This document shows, piece by piece, positions 1 to 13,900 of a stretch of 64,000 bases of DNA (positions are counted from its first letter, which is position 1; each line of letters opens with the position of its first letter). A program made the position numbers and the translations under genes. The notes below the pieces were generated by a model, which did no database searches, was not told where the DNA came from, and saw only the letters and a program-made list of their open reading frames with translations. Origin of the DNA: Toxoplasma gondii ME49 (lineage: Eukaryota > Apicomplexa > Conoidasida > Eucoccidiorida > Sarcocystidae); the NCBI RefSeq assembly GCF_000006565.2, contig NC_031479.1, positions 992,001 to 1,056,000 on the forward strand, in the 5' to 3' direction.

Positions 1-3000
1 AAGCTTGTAAATGTAGGCTGAGTATGAGCTTGTGACTATAGGTCTTTAATTGAGGTTTGCTCGCCGACAGCGCCCGTTTCGAAACCTGGATGTCGTGAGA
101 CTCCTCGTTTGAATCAATGCAGTAAAACGCTTTGAAACTCAGTGTTGTATATGCGCTCCAAGGGTGTTCATACGCAAAATGTCTTTCTGGACGCCACTTT
201 CATTGACTGCAACAATTATCACCTTGTTCCCTTTCCAGCTTTAAGGACTTCTGAAAATGTTCCGGTGTTGGCACGCGAAGTGGCGACGCGAGTAGGACAT
301 TTGGTAGGAAAGGATCGAACCACTGCTGATGGACGTGCCAAAAAGCGCATGAGTTGCTTGGCGTCAGAGATAGACAGTGCTTAGGTGACCGCATATGAAG
401 CATGTCGAAGGCGTCGAACATTCGCCATAACTGGGTACGTGTTTTCTTCACCTCATGAGGATGTTTTCCTCAGTGAGTGTCTGCCGGTGCAGACTTATAA
501 CGGAAAGATGACGTTTTTACGGCAAACGTCTGATGAAGGTGTGCGGATTGTTTTCCGGACTGCATAACGAGGGAGAAGAAAAACGTATCGCTTCCGTCCC
601 GTAGGAGAAATTCACTGAAAATGAACGGGAGTACCACCTTTAGAACTGTCCCACTTTGACGTGTAGAGGGATGTCTTCACACTTGGGGTAAGAACACCTG
701 CAATCATATAGAGTCCTTGATGATGTGGTGCCATTTATGCCATGTTACCAGAGTTGAGCGGCACCCACTGAACAGTCCCCTTTCAGAAGCACGCACATGT
801 TTCTTTGGTAAAATGAGGGCACCTAATACATTTCTCATTACCAGCGACTCGTAGTACGCGTTGTTCTAGCTGCCGTGATCCTCTGCGCGCCGCCCCTAAT
901 TAGTGCTGGCACACCTTTGCTGCCACAAAAGAATGGATCACAAGTTGAAGACTCAAGCCAAATGCAGAATTGTCGTCCTTGACCTTGGGTGTTGCCAGCC
1001 CATATTCAGGTAGAAATACTCAAGAAATGCTAAAAGGGGGCTGCTGACAATCGTCAATTCCGCATGGAAAACGAAACTACTATGTTCTCATCGACTGAAA
1101 CCCGCAGATCGAGATTCCTTTTTCAGTGTGTACATGTCTGGTTAGGATTAGCACCGCTGTAGTTTACCACGGCTGAGTGCAGCTATATATATGTATATGG
1201 CGATACGGATAGAAATCCAGACTCGTCGACATATGCGGTTACTCACGGCGCAGAAATGATGATGCACCGCATGGTCTTCCATGTGAAATCTGCTGACGAC
1301 TAAGCGGTTGTATTCGTCGCCGAAATATCTGCGCATACGTATGCGCAGGTTCACTGTTGTACATGTGAGACGCATGTAGATATGTATTCGTGTACTTTGT
1401 CCCGAGTAGGCGTTACGGAGTTTGGCGACTGGTTTACCCACCAAGGGAGAAACGGAAGTGGACCTGAACAACTTAACGTGGAACAACAAACTCTGGTCCT
1501 GCCCACGGGACTATTTCTCGGACGGTTCAACATTTTGAGTTGTGCTATACTGTAGCGAAGGCGTTACTCCCACTGCATGATTCTTTTAGCTGCAACACAT
1601 CCCAATGCATAGCTGCATTCCTATCAGGTCCCGTCCGACGGCGTTTGTCGGAGTGTTCCCTCTCATCAGCCCTCGAGGACTTCTCTGTTGAGCCACGAGA
1701 GGTAAAATACATTATTTCTTGCTGGCTGCGAAACGACGGGAACCTGCGACGAATTCTCCACGCACAAATGGGGGTTTGTATCATCAGTCCCTTTGTGGTC
1801 TCGAGAAGCATCCGCTTTCTTTCGTACTGGACGCTGCTGATCGGATTAAATAACAGTCCTACCTTCGCTATTGAACAGAAACGAAACGCTTCTTGGACGT
1901 CTCCCCTCATTAAATGAACGGCATCCAATGGTGAAGTGTGGACGTAGTTACGGGTCCGTTTCACGCCTCCGCGTTCTTGCCTGATGAGGCTTGTCATGTA
2001 ATAAAGGAGGTGCTTCTCGTGTGTGCATCCTTCAGCGACCTGACGAAGTAGCGCCCACAACCTTTTTCCATTCTAAGCAAACCACACGCGCGCGTTGTCC
2101 TCACGTGGTCACGGACAAGCCAACCCCCCAGAAATGAAACCGCGACAGCGACCGCGTCATGCCCTCCATCTATGCCACCCTCACTGGGGCAGTGTTTCAG
2201 AGAGCGAGCCAGGCTGCGATCTGATATGTTGCTCGAACTGGCATACCATGCCTTCGCTTGCACGGGCCTCTCATTCTGCTACATTGGCTCCTCTCCCGAT
2301 GGATGCGGAAGATGCGAATGCTCGCACAGGCGGTTTCAACGCTAGTCGCGGTTCTTCTAGCGATTCTGCTAGCACACTCGTTCGGCTCGGCCTTCCCGGT
2401 CGAGTCTTCGTCCACGCAACTACCTGAATGCTTAGTCACGCATGGTGGAATGCATTGAGAAACCATCAGAAGATTTCTTTTACATGCTCTTGGGTCTGAA
2501 AGAAATCTTCATTCCTTCATTCACCGTTTGACAAAGCCTGTCGCCTTCGCCTTCCGCTTCTCTGCACTCTCTCCTTTTAGCAAAACTTTCCTCCGACGGG
2601 GACTTTGTCGTCCGTCTTCTGACTCTCTAGTGCTTCTGTGGTTTCTCTGTCGCAGCGTGTTTCTCCTTGTGACGTGTCTGCTCGCTGCGGTGACAGCAGC
2701 TGCAGGACCGACCGCCATCGTTGGGGCCCTGTCAGTCGAGCTGGAGGAAAGGAAGTCGCTGGTGGCGTCGGCGTTCTCTTCCGCGTCGTGTCCTGTCAGT
2801 CGCTCCGCGCTGGGTCGTTTCCCTCAGGTCGCTCGTCCGTTCTTCTGCTGGTCGTCGCCGTCGTTCAGTCATCTTCGCGGCCTCGCCACGTACTACCCAG
2901 CGTCGCCGCCAATGTGTTCGCCCTCTTAGCTGTTTTCTGCGCCTCGTCTCTCGTGGTGGAAGCCAGCGTCAGCAAATGAGGAACACGACTGGAAAATCGT

Positions 3001-5769
3001 GGTCCCTCTAGCGTGAGTAGCGTGAGCCCATCGGAGCAGGAAAGAAGCTCCTACAAACGACGAAAGGAAAAACAGACGAGGCGATGACAGCGATGAGTTA
3101 CCGGAGGGAAACGAGAAGCCACCGACGACAAGGCAAAGAGTGTGGAACGAGGATGCTGCTGCTCTGTGTTGGCTGGGAATGTGAATGTTTCGCCTGTTAC
3201 GTTGTTTGTTCTGTGCTTGTGGTTCGTGGTGCTTCAACTGCTAGTTGGTGTCGTCATGTGAATGCAGTGTTCGTGTTTCCTGTCACAAACAGTCTTTGAA
3301 TACTTTTGAAATCTTTCCCTTGGTCCTGCGATTCGCAGGGGTGACCGACCTAAGCTTCCTCCATTGCTAGTCAGCTCCTTGAACAGTTTGTCACGCGCTT
3401 TCAAGCACTCGCTCTACGCTCACTGAGTTCCCACTGGAATGCTGCCTCACTCGAGCCGAGCCGTAGATTGCGCTGGGTCTCACCACAGCAGCACGAATGT
3501 GGCAGCGGGCAGTAGTCGATCAACTTTCTGTTCAAGCGGCAGTGTTTTCTTGCCGTCAAAGCGGCAGCATAATAGGACTGCAGGTGTCCTCGATATGCGT
3601 CTTGAGTTTGCCGGAACGATTTTCTCGTATAGCTTCCAGCACTGCCATGTCCATTCATGGATGACAACCGTGTACACGGGCCATGTGGCAACCGTGTCTC
3701 CTAGTAGTGGATACTTGTATCTTCACTCGCTCTGAGTTAAGGCGATTCGAGGCTGTCTCACATGTACTAAGTGCGTGACGGTATGATATTCGGTACTATA
3801 TCTCTGAGAATAGGGGTCTTGAACGGAACCTCCGCAATTTCCCTACCAGGATGCGTTCCATCTCAAACGAGTGCCTCAGGGAATTCCATGCATCATGTGT
3901 TCCCATCTGTGTACGGTTTGTTCCACAATGGTGTCAGCGCTTTCGTTTTGGAGGAGAAACAGTTTGCCCCTGTGATGTTTTTGCCGGTGGGGATTGGTAC
4001 TCCTGGAAGAAGACTGTTGTGTCGTGAGAGCCGAGTTTCCCAGCGGCAACTTTCTGGTCATGTTCTTTGATATCACTGATGCTTTGCCAACGAAGATTGT
4101 AACCGCTCTTTGAATTCCGGATTCACATGCAACCAACGTATAAGTACACTTGCAGCCACTGCAGCTATATGCATACGCACGTGCAAGACACCCATACACA
4201 TAGAGGGACTAAACTGTTTTATAGGTATGATCTCGGTTGTGTCGGCTTTATTTCCCGACTATTGCTGAGAAAGAAACAAGCGTCCGCGTTTTAATCCTGT
4301 AGTCGTTTTTTGTGTCGTCTGCGGTTGCCTCGGCCTCTTCATGTGAGAGACCAAGTCTCGTTTTTCGCCGCGATTGCGCCGTGTCGCAGTGTGTTCGACC
4401 ACCACCTGCGACATGTTTTTTGTCTCGTGTTTGAACGATGAGAAATAAACTCTCATGAGTGTCTTCACCCTCATTGCGAGAAGCTGGTGTCTTGGATGGC
4501 GTTCTGTGTTGTCTCAGATGTAGGCGGTTTGTGTGCCTTCTTTTCCCAGCTAAACGGGAGGCTTTTCGACACGCATCCACGGACCTGCGGAACCGACTTT
4601 TTCTCAGGACCGTATGCGATCTGCAACTCCGTTGACAGTGGAGGGCAGCGCTGAACGAGCGGTGGAGTAACGTATTTCATTCTTCACAGAAAGGAAGATA
4701 CAGTTGACACTATTCTCTCTTCGCTTTTCTCACCCAGCTGATACAGTTCTGTCCCGTGTCCCTTTACGCAACAAATTCTACGAAGACGCCAGTGCTAGCA
4801 AGTCGTCGGCCGGGGGGACTAATCCTGTGTTTCCCTGTTCGTAAACAAAAGTACAGACATCGACTTTCTCCGAATTACAATCGACTCGTTGAGCGAAAAT
4901 CCCGGTCCCTTCGTGGACAACACCGTCTGTGGGGGAGATTGTGTCGTCTCTGCAAAATCGGCCACTGCTTCGCTCTGCTGGGCCGGGTCACCGTAGGCAC
5001 CGTCACAGTCTCGCGAGACAGCGAGGTCAATAAAGGAATTGCCCACCTTTCAAAGTGTGCTGAATCAGCGTTTCAAATGCAGTGTCGCTGCAGTTCTTCC
5101 GTATCATCAGACTACGTTTCGATTTTTAAGTTCCTCCGCTCTACATCGACTGGCGGTGCCGCCGCCCGTACACGCGTCCCTGTCGCTCACAAGCGTCCTT
5201 CGTTTGCACAACAGCCGCAGCTCCCCGTCTTTTTTAAACGTAATAGCATGATCCGTACAAGACTGCTCAAACGCGCGGGCAGAACTTCGGCGTTGCCTCC
5301 ATCTCCACTTGCCTCGTCCCTTTCGAGTCTTCGTTCCACCGCGAAGCTTTCCGCCTAAAGTGACCCGGCCTCTAGCCCTGTGTCGCTGCCCATTGCCGGG
5401 AGAGGGAAGAGGAAAGACCTATTTCTTACGATTGTTGTCGCAGCGTACCGCGGATAGCGCGGTTCGGGCATTCTCGGGGTGCCTGGATTTGAACGCGAGA
5501 AAGAAGGACGGGGATATTTGGCTACGCGTCTCGTTTACACTTGAAGCAGAGACACATCGGAGGGGCACACGACGGCGTCGCACGCGAGGGGAGAAAGGAA
5601 ACGCCGTTTTCTTTCCGTTGAGTTCCCCACCTCTGAATAAATCGTATCTCCGTCTCGGGAAAGGGTAGTTCATCTGCGCATTCGATTCGCGCGGCCGACT
5701 CTATCAGCATCGGATGACTTTCTCCTTGCTGCTCCATTTCTTCTCAAAAGCCGATTTGTTTGCTCCAAA
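1..5769. other. Intergenic stretch with no recognised gene
   Basis: Only short, overlapping open frames on both strands are seen and none resembles a known family. The one stretch with a different feel is a C+T-rich segment at about 2520-3000. There a plus-strand frame (2528-2929) runs 133 codons with a hydrophobic run near its middle, but it has no early ATG and no clear splice partner. The last 400 bases before 5770 are pyrimidine-rich and are the probable promoter and 5' leader of the following seven-TM gene. Confidence 0.5.
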
Positions 5770-8700
5770 ATGAAGAAGTCCGCAGCGCCCGAGGCTTTGT
5801 CCGGGGACTCGGAAGAGGACGAGAGGCTTCCGAAAGGGCCGCGCCTGTGCTCCGTGGGCTGTCTGGACAGCCGCCTTTTCTGCACGCAGACTCCCATAGG
5901 TGCGTCCCTCGCGCGTTGTTCTTCAGTTTCTCTTTTTGGCCGGGTCTCTGTCGCGTATCTCACTTTCTTGTCTCTTATCATTTGCCTGGGTCTTGTCGCT
6001 GCGCCCTGCGCGGGCCAGATCGTCACGTACACGAAGCAACCTGTGCCGGACCCATTCCTCCTCGCTCCCGAGAAGGGTGCGTTTTTTGTCTATGGCAAAA
6101 ACACGAAATTCTACTTCCCCTTCAACCTGTTCGGCTCCGACCCCTCGGCCGCGCTACCCGCTCCGACTGTGACCTTCAAGAATGTGCGGCTAACCGCGGA
6201 GGCGGCGGCGGCAGTGCGCCAGGCTCAGGAACAAGGCGATTCGGACGCTTCATCGCCGCCCTTTTCGCCGCGATCTCCCGTCGCTGTGGAACTCGCCTTG
6301 CTCCCCTACGCCTACGTCCGCACGCTCTTCACCTCTCCGTCTGCGGCGCCGTTCTGCTGCTCTGCGCGGCCTGCGGCTGGCGAGGGCGACTCGCATCCCT
6401 CTTTCTCCATCCCGACTTCTTTCTCGCCCACGAACGAGTGTCCATATCCGGGAGCGCTCAAACGTCCGATCTCCGGCGACGCCGTACCGCTGCTCTCGTC
6501 GTCTCTCGGTGCTGAGGGAGGCTCCACGCGCGAGCCGACCTCTCCTCGTGTTTCCTCATCTGTTCGGGAACCCGCTGGACAGTATGTCTGCCCACTTACC
6601 CTCAGCGGCGAGGCGAGCGAGACGGAGAGAGTCGTCCAGATGGAGATCGAAGATAGCGACATCTACTTCCTCGTCGCGTCCAACTGCGGAGGCTTCAAGG
6701 GCCTCGCGTTCGAGGGCGAAGTCGCCGTCCGGAACGCGTACGGCTACCTGCCGGGGTATGAGTACCCGAAGATCCCCTTCTACTTCCTCTTCATGCTCGT
6801 CTACTTGGTCGTCTGCCTCGTCTGGGGGTGTCTGATGTACAGACAGCGCGCAAACTTGATCACCTTCCACAAATTCATGCTCGTCGTCGCGGTGCTCGGC
6901 TTCCTCGAAAGCCTCGCCCTCTTCGTCTACCTGTACGACTACAACATGCGCGGCGACCGAAACAAAGTGCTGCTTGTCGTCTCCATCCTCGTCACAGTCG
7001 TGAAAAACATCTTCTCCTACATGCTCGTGCTCCTTGGAGCAATCGGCTGGTCCATCACCATCCCGGTCCTCGAAAAAAAGACTGTCGTCCGCATGCAAAT
7101 CATCGTCGTGCTGTACATCATTCTCGACACTGTTCGGTGAGACTTTGGCTGACGCAGCCTGCAGGAACATATTTAGAAATGTATCAACTGGTAGACAGCG
7201 TTTGTCTCAAGAGTTCATTTTAAAGTGCAGTGGATGCACCAAATCAGATTTGCCAACTAGTAGTCAAAACAAAACATATCTAATGATTCTCTTGAGTTTA
7301 GGGACCTCACTACCTACCCATGGAGAACTCAGCGCATAGAAGCGATCGAGAGAGATCCACAGAGAACATGGTTGTCTCTTGGCCATACGATTCCAGTCGG
7401 TGCAGATGTCTAAATACATGTTAGCCGGTTCGTAACGCCACTGTGCATCGTGCTTGAATGGTATTTTCCAACACATAGCTAGCTAGAAACGAAAAGCCTG
7501 ACACAGTTTACCATATCTATGTAAACGGCAAAAAGGCATCCCGATTTTTGACAGATATCGACGACTGTCGGGACTAGCGGGTGTACGTGCATCTGATTGT
7601 GCGTGATGCAAGTAGCTTTGCCGATGCTGAAGGCAATACACACAAACACGGCGATTTTTCGCCCTCCATATATCTTCGACTGTTTCTGCATCGCTTTTCT
7701 GTTTCCTGGTGTGTGTCACATGCAGACAAGTCAGCGATGAATTCAGCAATTCTCACTCCCTGCCTCTTGTTCTCCTCCTAACTTGCCTCATTCCCATCTC
7801 AACCCTCAATGGAGTTCTCTTTTACTGGATTATCTCGTCCATCAACAACAACATTGAAGTAAGCTTCTGCCGACAGAAAGTGTCCGCCATGTTTTAATCC
7901 GTACTTATATATATATATATATATGCATACAGGAGAATGCATGCGTGGGGAAACCCAGGCAAACCATCAAACGGCAGATGGGCCGCCACAAGGACCCCAG
8001 AAAGATCATCGATGAACTATAGAGGCAGTTGTGGGGACTTTTTCCTCGTAGTACTCCTGCTTTGCAATGACATGGATAGAGCATGCCACGGGCCAGCTGA
8101 GGCACGGTATTTCAGGCGGACATATGTGAATTGGTTGCGTTGTACATTTCGAGTTTCAACTTCGGGCCTCCTGCACCTACGTTCGGCCTCAGTTGGAATT
8201 GCGTTCTTCGCTGGTGCACGATTTATCCTATATCGTTCTTTCCAGTCTGCAGTTTTTTTAGTCTTGCAGCGTAGAATAGAGATGTACACCCTCGCGAAAA
8301 TGGTATATTCGTTACCGGGTATGTGCTACCTACCTCTGTAGCTAAATTGTATTTGCTCGTAGATCTGCCGAGCTGCGTGGATCTGTGAAGGGCGATTTCG
8401 CGGTCCATGCGCTGGACGGATGTGCCTTGTTTCTGCAGATGTTGCAACAGCAGAAGCAGCACGAGAAACTGCTCATATACAGGCGCTTGTACGCGGTCCT
8501 CCTCCTGGCAATTGTCTTGGCTATCATCGATCTTCTCTGTCAAATCTACGTAGCTTCCTGGGTAGGAGAACTGGACACTCCGCGGCTACCGGTTCCTGTT
8601 GGTTTTCCTGGCCTGGGGGGAGGGGAAGGTTTTCGTTTCTGGGTTTCATCTCTACAGAGTTGAGCACGCGCGTGTGTCTGTGACTCTCGAAAAAGCTACA

Positions 8701-10983
8701 AAGCTGCAAGTCCCTGAATGATGCATTGTTTCCGCCGGCCGTTGCACCGCTTTGGGCAGCTGTATCACCTTTACGGGTCTGCGAGATGTGGTATGTACGT
8801 CCGCAGGTTCTGTCTGTGTTGTTCAAGTGGTTCGATCACGTGTGCGCTTTTCTTTGCCAGCTTAACGGACTTGTCGAATAATTCTGCTAGAGCATCATGT
8901 GTGTTTGGCTCGCAGGATGCTTCGGACCGTTGGAGGGACCAGTGGTGGTTGAGCGACGCGATCCCTCACTTCCTCTTTCTTCTCGTCCTCGCCGCAATGA
9001 TGGCTATCTGGCGACCTAGCCAGCAATCCAGACGGTGAGCACGAAACCGCTTTTCGAAACTACTTTCTCCAGGCGTGGTCGTGTTTCTCGGCTCTGCCAA
9101 TCGAGAAATATCACTCTCGAAGTGTGTCCTGCCTTGCACTGTATAATGGTGCAAACAGGTGTGCGGAAAGAGCTACCGTCGTCATTCATGTGTGTGGATT
9201 CGATCCTACAGCAGAAGAAGCGACGCGGGGAACCTTTCCGGCGTGAACATGTGTTCAGATAGAATCTGCATGCAACGAGGAGTCGTTAGGAATGCATGGC
9301 AGCAGAGAGGGACCTGCTGTCTTAGATAAGAGCTTCACACTTGTAAAGAGGAGTGCTTGTGAGTATGCGTGAACGTCTTGGTTAGTCGACGTTTTCGTGC
9401 ATGCGTTTTCTCTTCAGGCTAGCGTACTTCACGGAGCTGGGCGACGTAGACGATCTCGAGAATCACCATGCTCGCGCAAAGAATGTAAGATCGAATGCCG
9501 GTTCCGATTTTCTCTCCCAGAAACCGAGGCAGTGCAAGCGTACCCTGTGGCAACCTCAATTCTGTCCTCGCTTTCCACTCGACGAAAGTCCATCACTTGA
9601 GCGAGTGTCGGTCTCTGTCTGAAAGGAACAGTGAGGTGCCTTGAGAGGAAACCGAACGTGAAAGCATTGTCGTGGGCAAGCAGTTCGCGAGAGACGAGTT
9701 GTTTCTTCTGCGAATGTCGAGTGAACATACTTTTTTCTGTGGACGTCTTGTGAATCAAGTGTCTAAAGAGCTCGTGCGGCGAATACATGTGCGTGTCTGT
9801 GTGTGACCATAGCTGTGTGTGCGTCAGCATGCATCTGCGTGTGTGTGCATATAGTCGCGCGTACTGTTGTGGAATTGATCTTTTGCGCGGTCACAGCTAT
9901 GTGTAACAGGTGGTATCTTATACAAGTACAGACTGGTGCGTGTAGGCGAGTTCCAGGCTTGTGCGTTTGACTTTGGTGGCTTTGGGGTTGCATCTGGTTT
10001 ACCCTGTCTGACCTCGATCTGTGCAGGCTGCGGACTTGCATGTCTGGGGCGAGGAACTCGACTTCCATGACCACGTACGTCTTCCACGTGATATGTTTTT
10101 CCGGTGGGAAATGGAAGCGAATTGCCTCACACAGTTCTGTGATACTTGGTTTCGGAAGGACAGAGAAAAATTGCGTAACCCACTACGTTCAGCCTTCAAG
10201 GAGAATGCAACTGCTACGTAAATGAACGCTGGAATGCCGCCGCCCGACAAGTGCGTCGAAGAATGCATGATATGCATCCGTGATACGTATTTGGGGGGGA
10301 TATGTGTCTTTCTGAGAGTATATAGGGATGTTTGTAGAGAGGGTGAGAGGTGAGGAGTTGGAGCGGGAAGCACTCAAAGAACCGGTGTTTCTGCGCCTCT
10401 TCATGTCTGTTCGGCTGTATCTCCGTGCTTGTCAGTTCTCGGAGGAAGAGCTCGAAGCAGGGATTCCGAACTTCAAGCTGCACTCATTTGGGTCGTTGAG
10501 TGAAGACGGGAACCTATCGGATGACGATCTTCACGGAGACGAGGAAGGCTACCACACCAGCTCACGCTTGACTCCAACATCTCAGCAACTCCCAACGCCG
10601 ACGCGGTCAGGCGAGGGAAACAAGCCGCAGCCACAGGTTGTCGGCAGGGAAACGCTGGATGACGAAGTGGAAATGACGACGCAAGATGGCGCGTCGACAA
10701 ATGGCCGCAGATTAGACCATGGGCAGGTACGTTTTTGACGGAAAACCATCGAAGGAGAGAAATGGAGCCGAAGAAGGAAGAACGATTCGAAAAAGGTACC
10801 CACCGAGCTGTTCATGGGTAACAGGCAACCGACAGACCGCAGTCAAGTCGTGAACTACCGGAGCTGCCAGTGTATGTACATCTAAAGGTGGTTATAGAGA
10901 AGAACAGGGGCATGCCCACACTTGTGATTGTTCTCTTATGGGATGCTACTGTGGTTGACAGCAGTAGGCGGGCAAAACATTGA
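5770..10983 (+). CDS. Seven-transmembrane GOST-family protein (GPR107/TMEM87-like), 8 exons
   Basis: Golgi/endosomal seven-TM protein by family; the precise role in this organism is unknown. Exons read: 5770-7136, 7726-7858, 8439-8561, 8916-9034, 9418-9484, 10027-10074, 10436-10726 and 10825-10983, with phases that close, giving about 770 residues. A hydrophobic signal segment lies near residues 55-80, ahead of a luminal domain carrying a Ser/Ala/Pro-rich insertion. TM1-TM4 are at the end of exon 1, TM5 in exon 2, TM6 in exon 3 and TM7 in exon 4. The TM7 end reads WRPSQQSRR followed by LAYF, matching the conserved W-R-P-(S/T)...Y/F-A signature of GPR107/TMEM87 proteins, and QQQKQHEKLLIYRRLY before TM6 also fits. 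The cytosolic tail is acidic and Ser/Thr-rich. The 3' end is uncertain: the gene could splice from about 10870 to an exon at 11400 ending in a TGA at about 11409. Confidence 0.82.
7906..7924. repeat. TA microsatellite in an intron
   Basis: About nine TA dinucleotides in a row, in intron 2 of the seven-TM gene. Confidence 0.9.
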
Positions 10984-13900
10984 CAGTTTTAAGTATAGTT
11001 TGGGGCGTGAGTTTTTCGCCCAGGCTCAATCCGACACGTTCAGAAAAAGGGTCGAGTTCCTCGTTTTTTCACTCAGATGCGAAGCGGGGGTGAGCTAATT
11101 TCTGTCGCGTTGCGCCTTTTCTTGGGTGTAGCAATTGTCGGATATGCGTTTTTGTCACTGTGACAAGTTCGTGACTGCCATACCGTATATACAGGTAGGG
11201 GACGGTGAAACCACGGACTCCCTGGTGGTGATCACGGTTTTTTTTTCGCTATTTTTCTTTTTGGGCGCCGAACAGTCCCAGTAATGTTGTGTGCACTGTT
11301 GTCGTTTGGTCAAACGGTTTGGTTTTTTCGCTTGTTCCGCATTGCCGCTGTGAATGAATCAAACAACATGCCATGTTTGTATTTCGTTTTTCTCTGCAGG
11401 AGGGCTTGTGAGCACTTGCTACTTCACTCAGCCGCTTTCCTCGCTAAAAAGAGCCGCGGCAGTCGGCGTGAAAGTGTGGTGGATACGTTGGGAGCAAAGG
11501 ATTTGCACTGGCTAGAGCTTTGCTCAATTTTTCCATCTGTTTTTCTCAACCGGCGGAAAACTAGCAGCGGTGTCAGCACAGAAGCAAGTTGAGTAAAGCT
11601 AAGGGGACGACAGTAGAGGGGAGAATGATGGTTGATCCGGTTGTTCTTTGAGGAGTTCTGTGTCGCATCCGTACGACAGTAGGTGCCAACGAAAAGCTGG
11701 GACCACTCACAGGGAGAATGATATCGACACGAGAAAAACGGCAGTCGGTGTTAGTTTGTTCTGTACCTTTCGGTATCATTTTTACTTGATGACGGAAGGA
11801 GCTGTGCCACTGAAACTGTGGACGGCCGTGGAAGGAAGAGTGGATTGATGCCAAGTGGTATTTTTCGTGCGCGGGGACCAACTCGTTCGTGTCACATGCG
11901 TGGCATGTGCAAACTGGATCTTCGCGGTCTTCGTTGTATTTCGCGGCCCGTTCTCCCAGAGGAAACACAAAAAAAGCTTGTTTTCCCCGTTTCGTCCGCC
12001 CACCTTCACCATCTCGGTGAGTCAGGTTGCGGTCGTTCTGGCGAGGTGTCAGCGCTAGAAGCACTGGGATGAAACGTAGAGGAAATAATGAACTCTCACG
12101 TTCTCACTAAAGAAACACAATCAGACAGTGATACATAAGGTAATTAAGGCCCCCACTCAGCTTTGTAAATCCCTCTGTCTATTGTGCTATTTGAAAGCAT
12201 GCATGTAGTCCCATCGATAAACGCATGGCTACGTAGATCCGACAGGGTCACTGTTGCTTACAGGCAAGCAGGGAAACACCTTCACCAAAACAGCTGTTTT
12301 AGTCATTTGACTGCACAGAGAAGTCAACGGGCACACGCAACTGGGTGGATGAATCAAAGATAAAAGTCACTTGGTGCAACGACCGGGTTCGAAGATATTT
12401 CCGTATAGATATGGTGTTAAAATAACTACGACTCCAGTTGTATCGTCTTCAAGTGTTTGTTTAGTAGCTGGTTTGCCAACTACCTTGTTTCGACATCATA
12501 CCAACCTTATGCTGAACTGTTGCAGAAGAGGGCACAGCAAAATAACGCGTTCAACATACCGTGATAGGTGGAGCGTTCAGACGCGAGTCTCACCTGTTTA
12601 GCTATCCTTTTCGGTGTCAATCTACAGCGACCACAAATAGTCCGGACTACGAAATGCTTCATCACAGAATCCATGTTGCTGTGGTGGTTTTCACGCGTAT
12701 CATGCCCGTGTTGTTGTCCACTCTCCCGCGTGATCATTTCAGTGGCGTACGTGCACAGTAGTTCATGTGAAGGCAACTGCAGTGGCGGGCCCCGTTGAAA
12801 CGATATTCTGGCGTATTTGCTGTTTTGCGGGAAAGGATGTTGCAGTTTACAGGTTGTCTATGCTACGACATTTTTTGTACCTAGTATTGCCGCGGATCTA
12901 GGCTTAACGAGCGGAATTTTCTCGGCAAGCGACGAAGGCAGAAAACTACCGTAACTGAGCCTCAGATACACAAACCTTCTACTGGAACTCTTTCCCCTCG
13001 TTCAGAAGCTTCGTTACTGCAGAGAAACTATCCCTCTGCTGCAAGACATTCCTCATTCTGCGCAGTGCATGCCCTTACTACAGACAAGATGTTCAACTAC
13101 AGATTCACTGCTGGTAATTGCCCAACCTTTCCGGCTAGATATCCTTGTACCGACTAACATGTCTGGTGAAACCCATCTTGTGTAGATAAAACTTCAAATA
13201 TGCATTCTTTATGTTGAGCTGATCAAGTGCATCTCTCTGGGACCCACGGCACCGCCACTCTATCGCGTCGCCAGACAATGTACGGAGTTGCAGCTTCCGC
13301 ACCACGATTTTCCGAGGATGCAAATCGGGGCCACCTTACATCTTGCTCGGGCGATGTTGAAAGCATGAGTGGAAGCTTATGGAGATACAATAAATATCAG
13401 ACAGAATAATGGGGGACACAGCGAATGACTTGCAATCCTTCACGCATGAGGGTTCTGCCTGGTTTGAAGGCAATGAATGCGGCAACGCCAGCAGCGACGC
13501 GCGGCCCCATACATGACAGACATAGCAAGTTTTTAGACGAGAGCACTTGAGTTCTTCAGGACCAACAGTGAATCCCCGTAATTTTTTAAACATACTTCAT
13601 GATTCTGAAGGGAGCTGGTGAAAAAGCCGGTCGCAGGTGACCCAGTTTTCCCAACCCTGAGGCAGATTCGCGGTTCCCCATGTTCGAAGCGTCCAGCTAG
13701 CATGGTAAAGCGGCTGTTATGTCTTGCTGTCTAGCGGTGCGACCCTGTTGAGTCAAATGGTGAATTTGCTTGTCTCTGACTGCTTTTGGCGAGCACCACT
13801 GGATTGGGACCCGAGGCAGGTAGTTCACGAGAAATTCCTGTGCTATCTTGTTTGGCTTCCCAGGAATGCTGGTCGTTTTCAGACCTTTCCTGGGTTCTCG

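Noticed and set aside
1..6. Window begins exactly with a HindIII site (AAGCTT)
   Set aside because: It may indicate a clone end, but a single six-base site at the edge can be chance and says nothing about biology.
1366..1372. TGAGACG heptamer near the left end
   Set aside because: No gene start is recognised within a plausible promoter distance, so a regulatory role cannot be supported.
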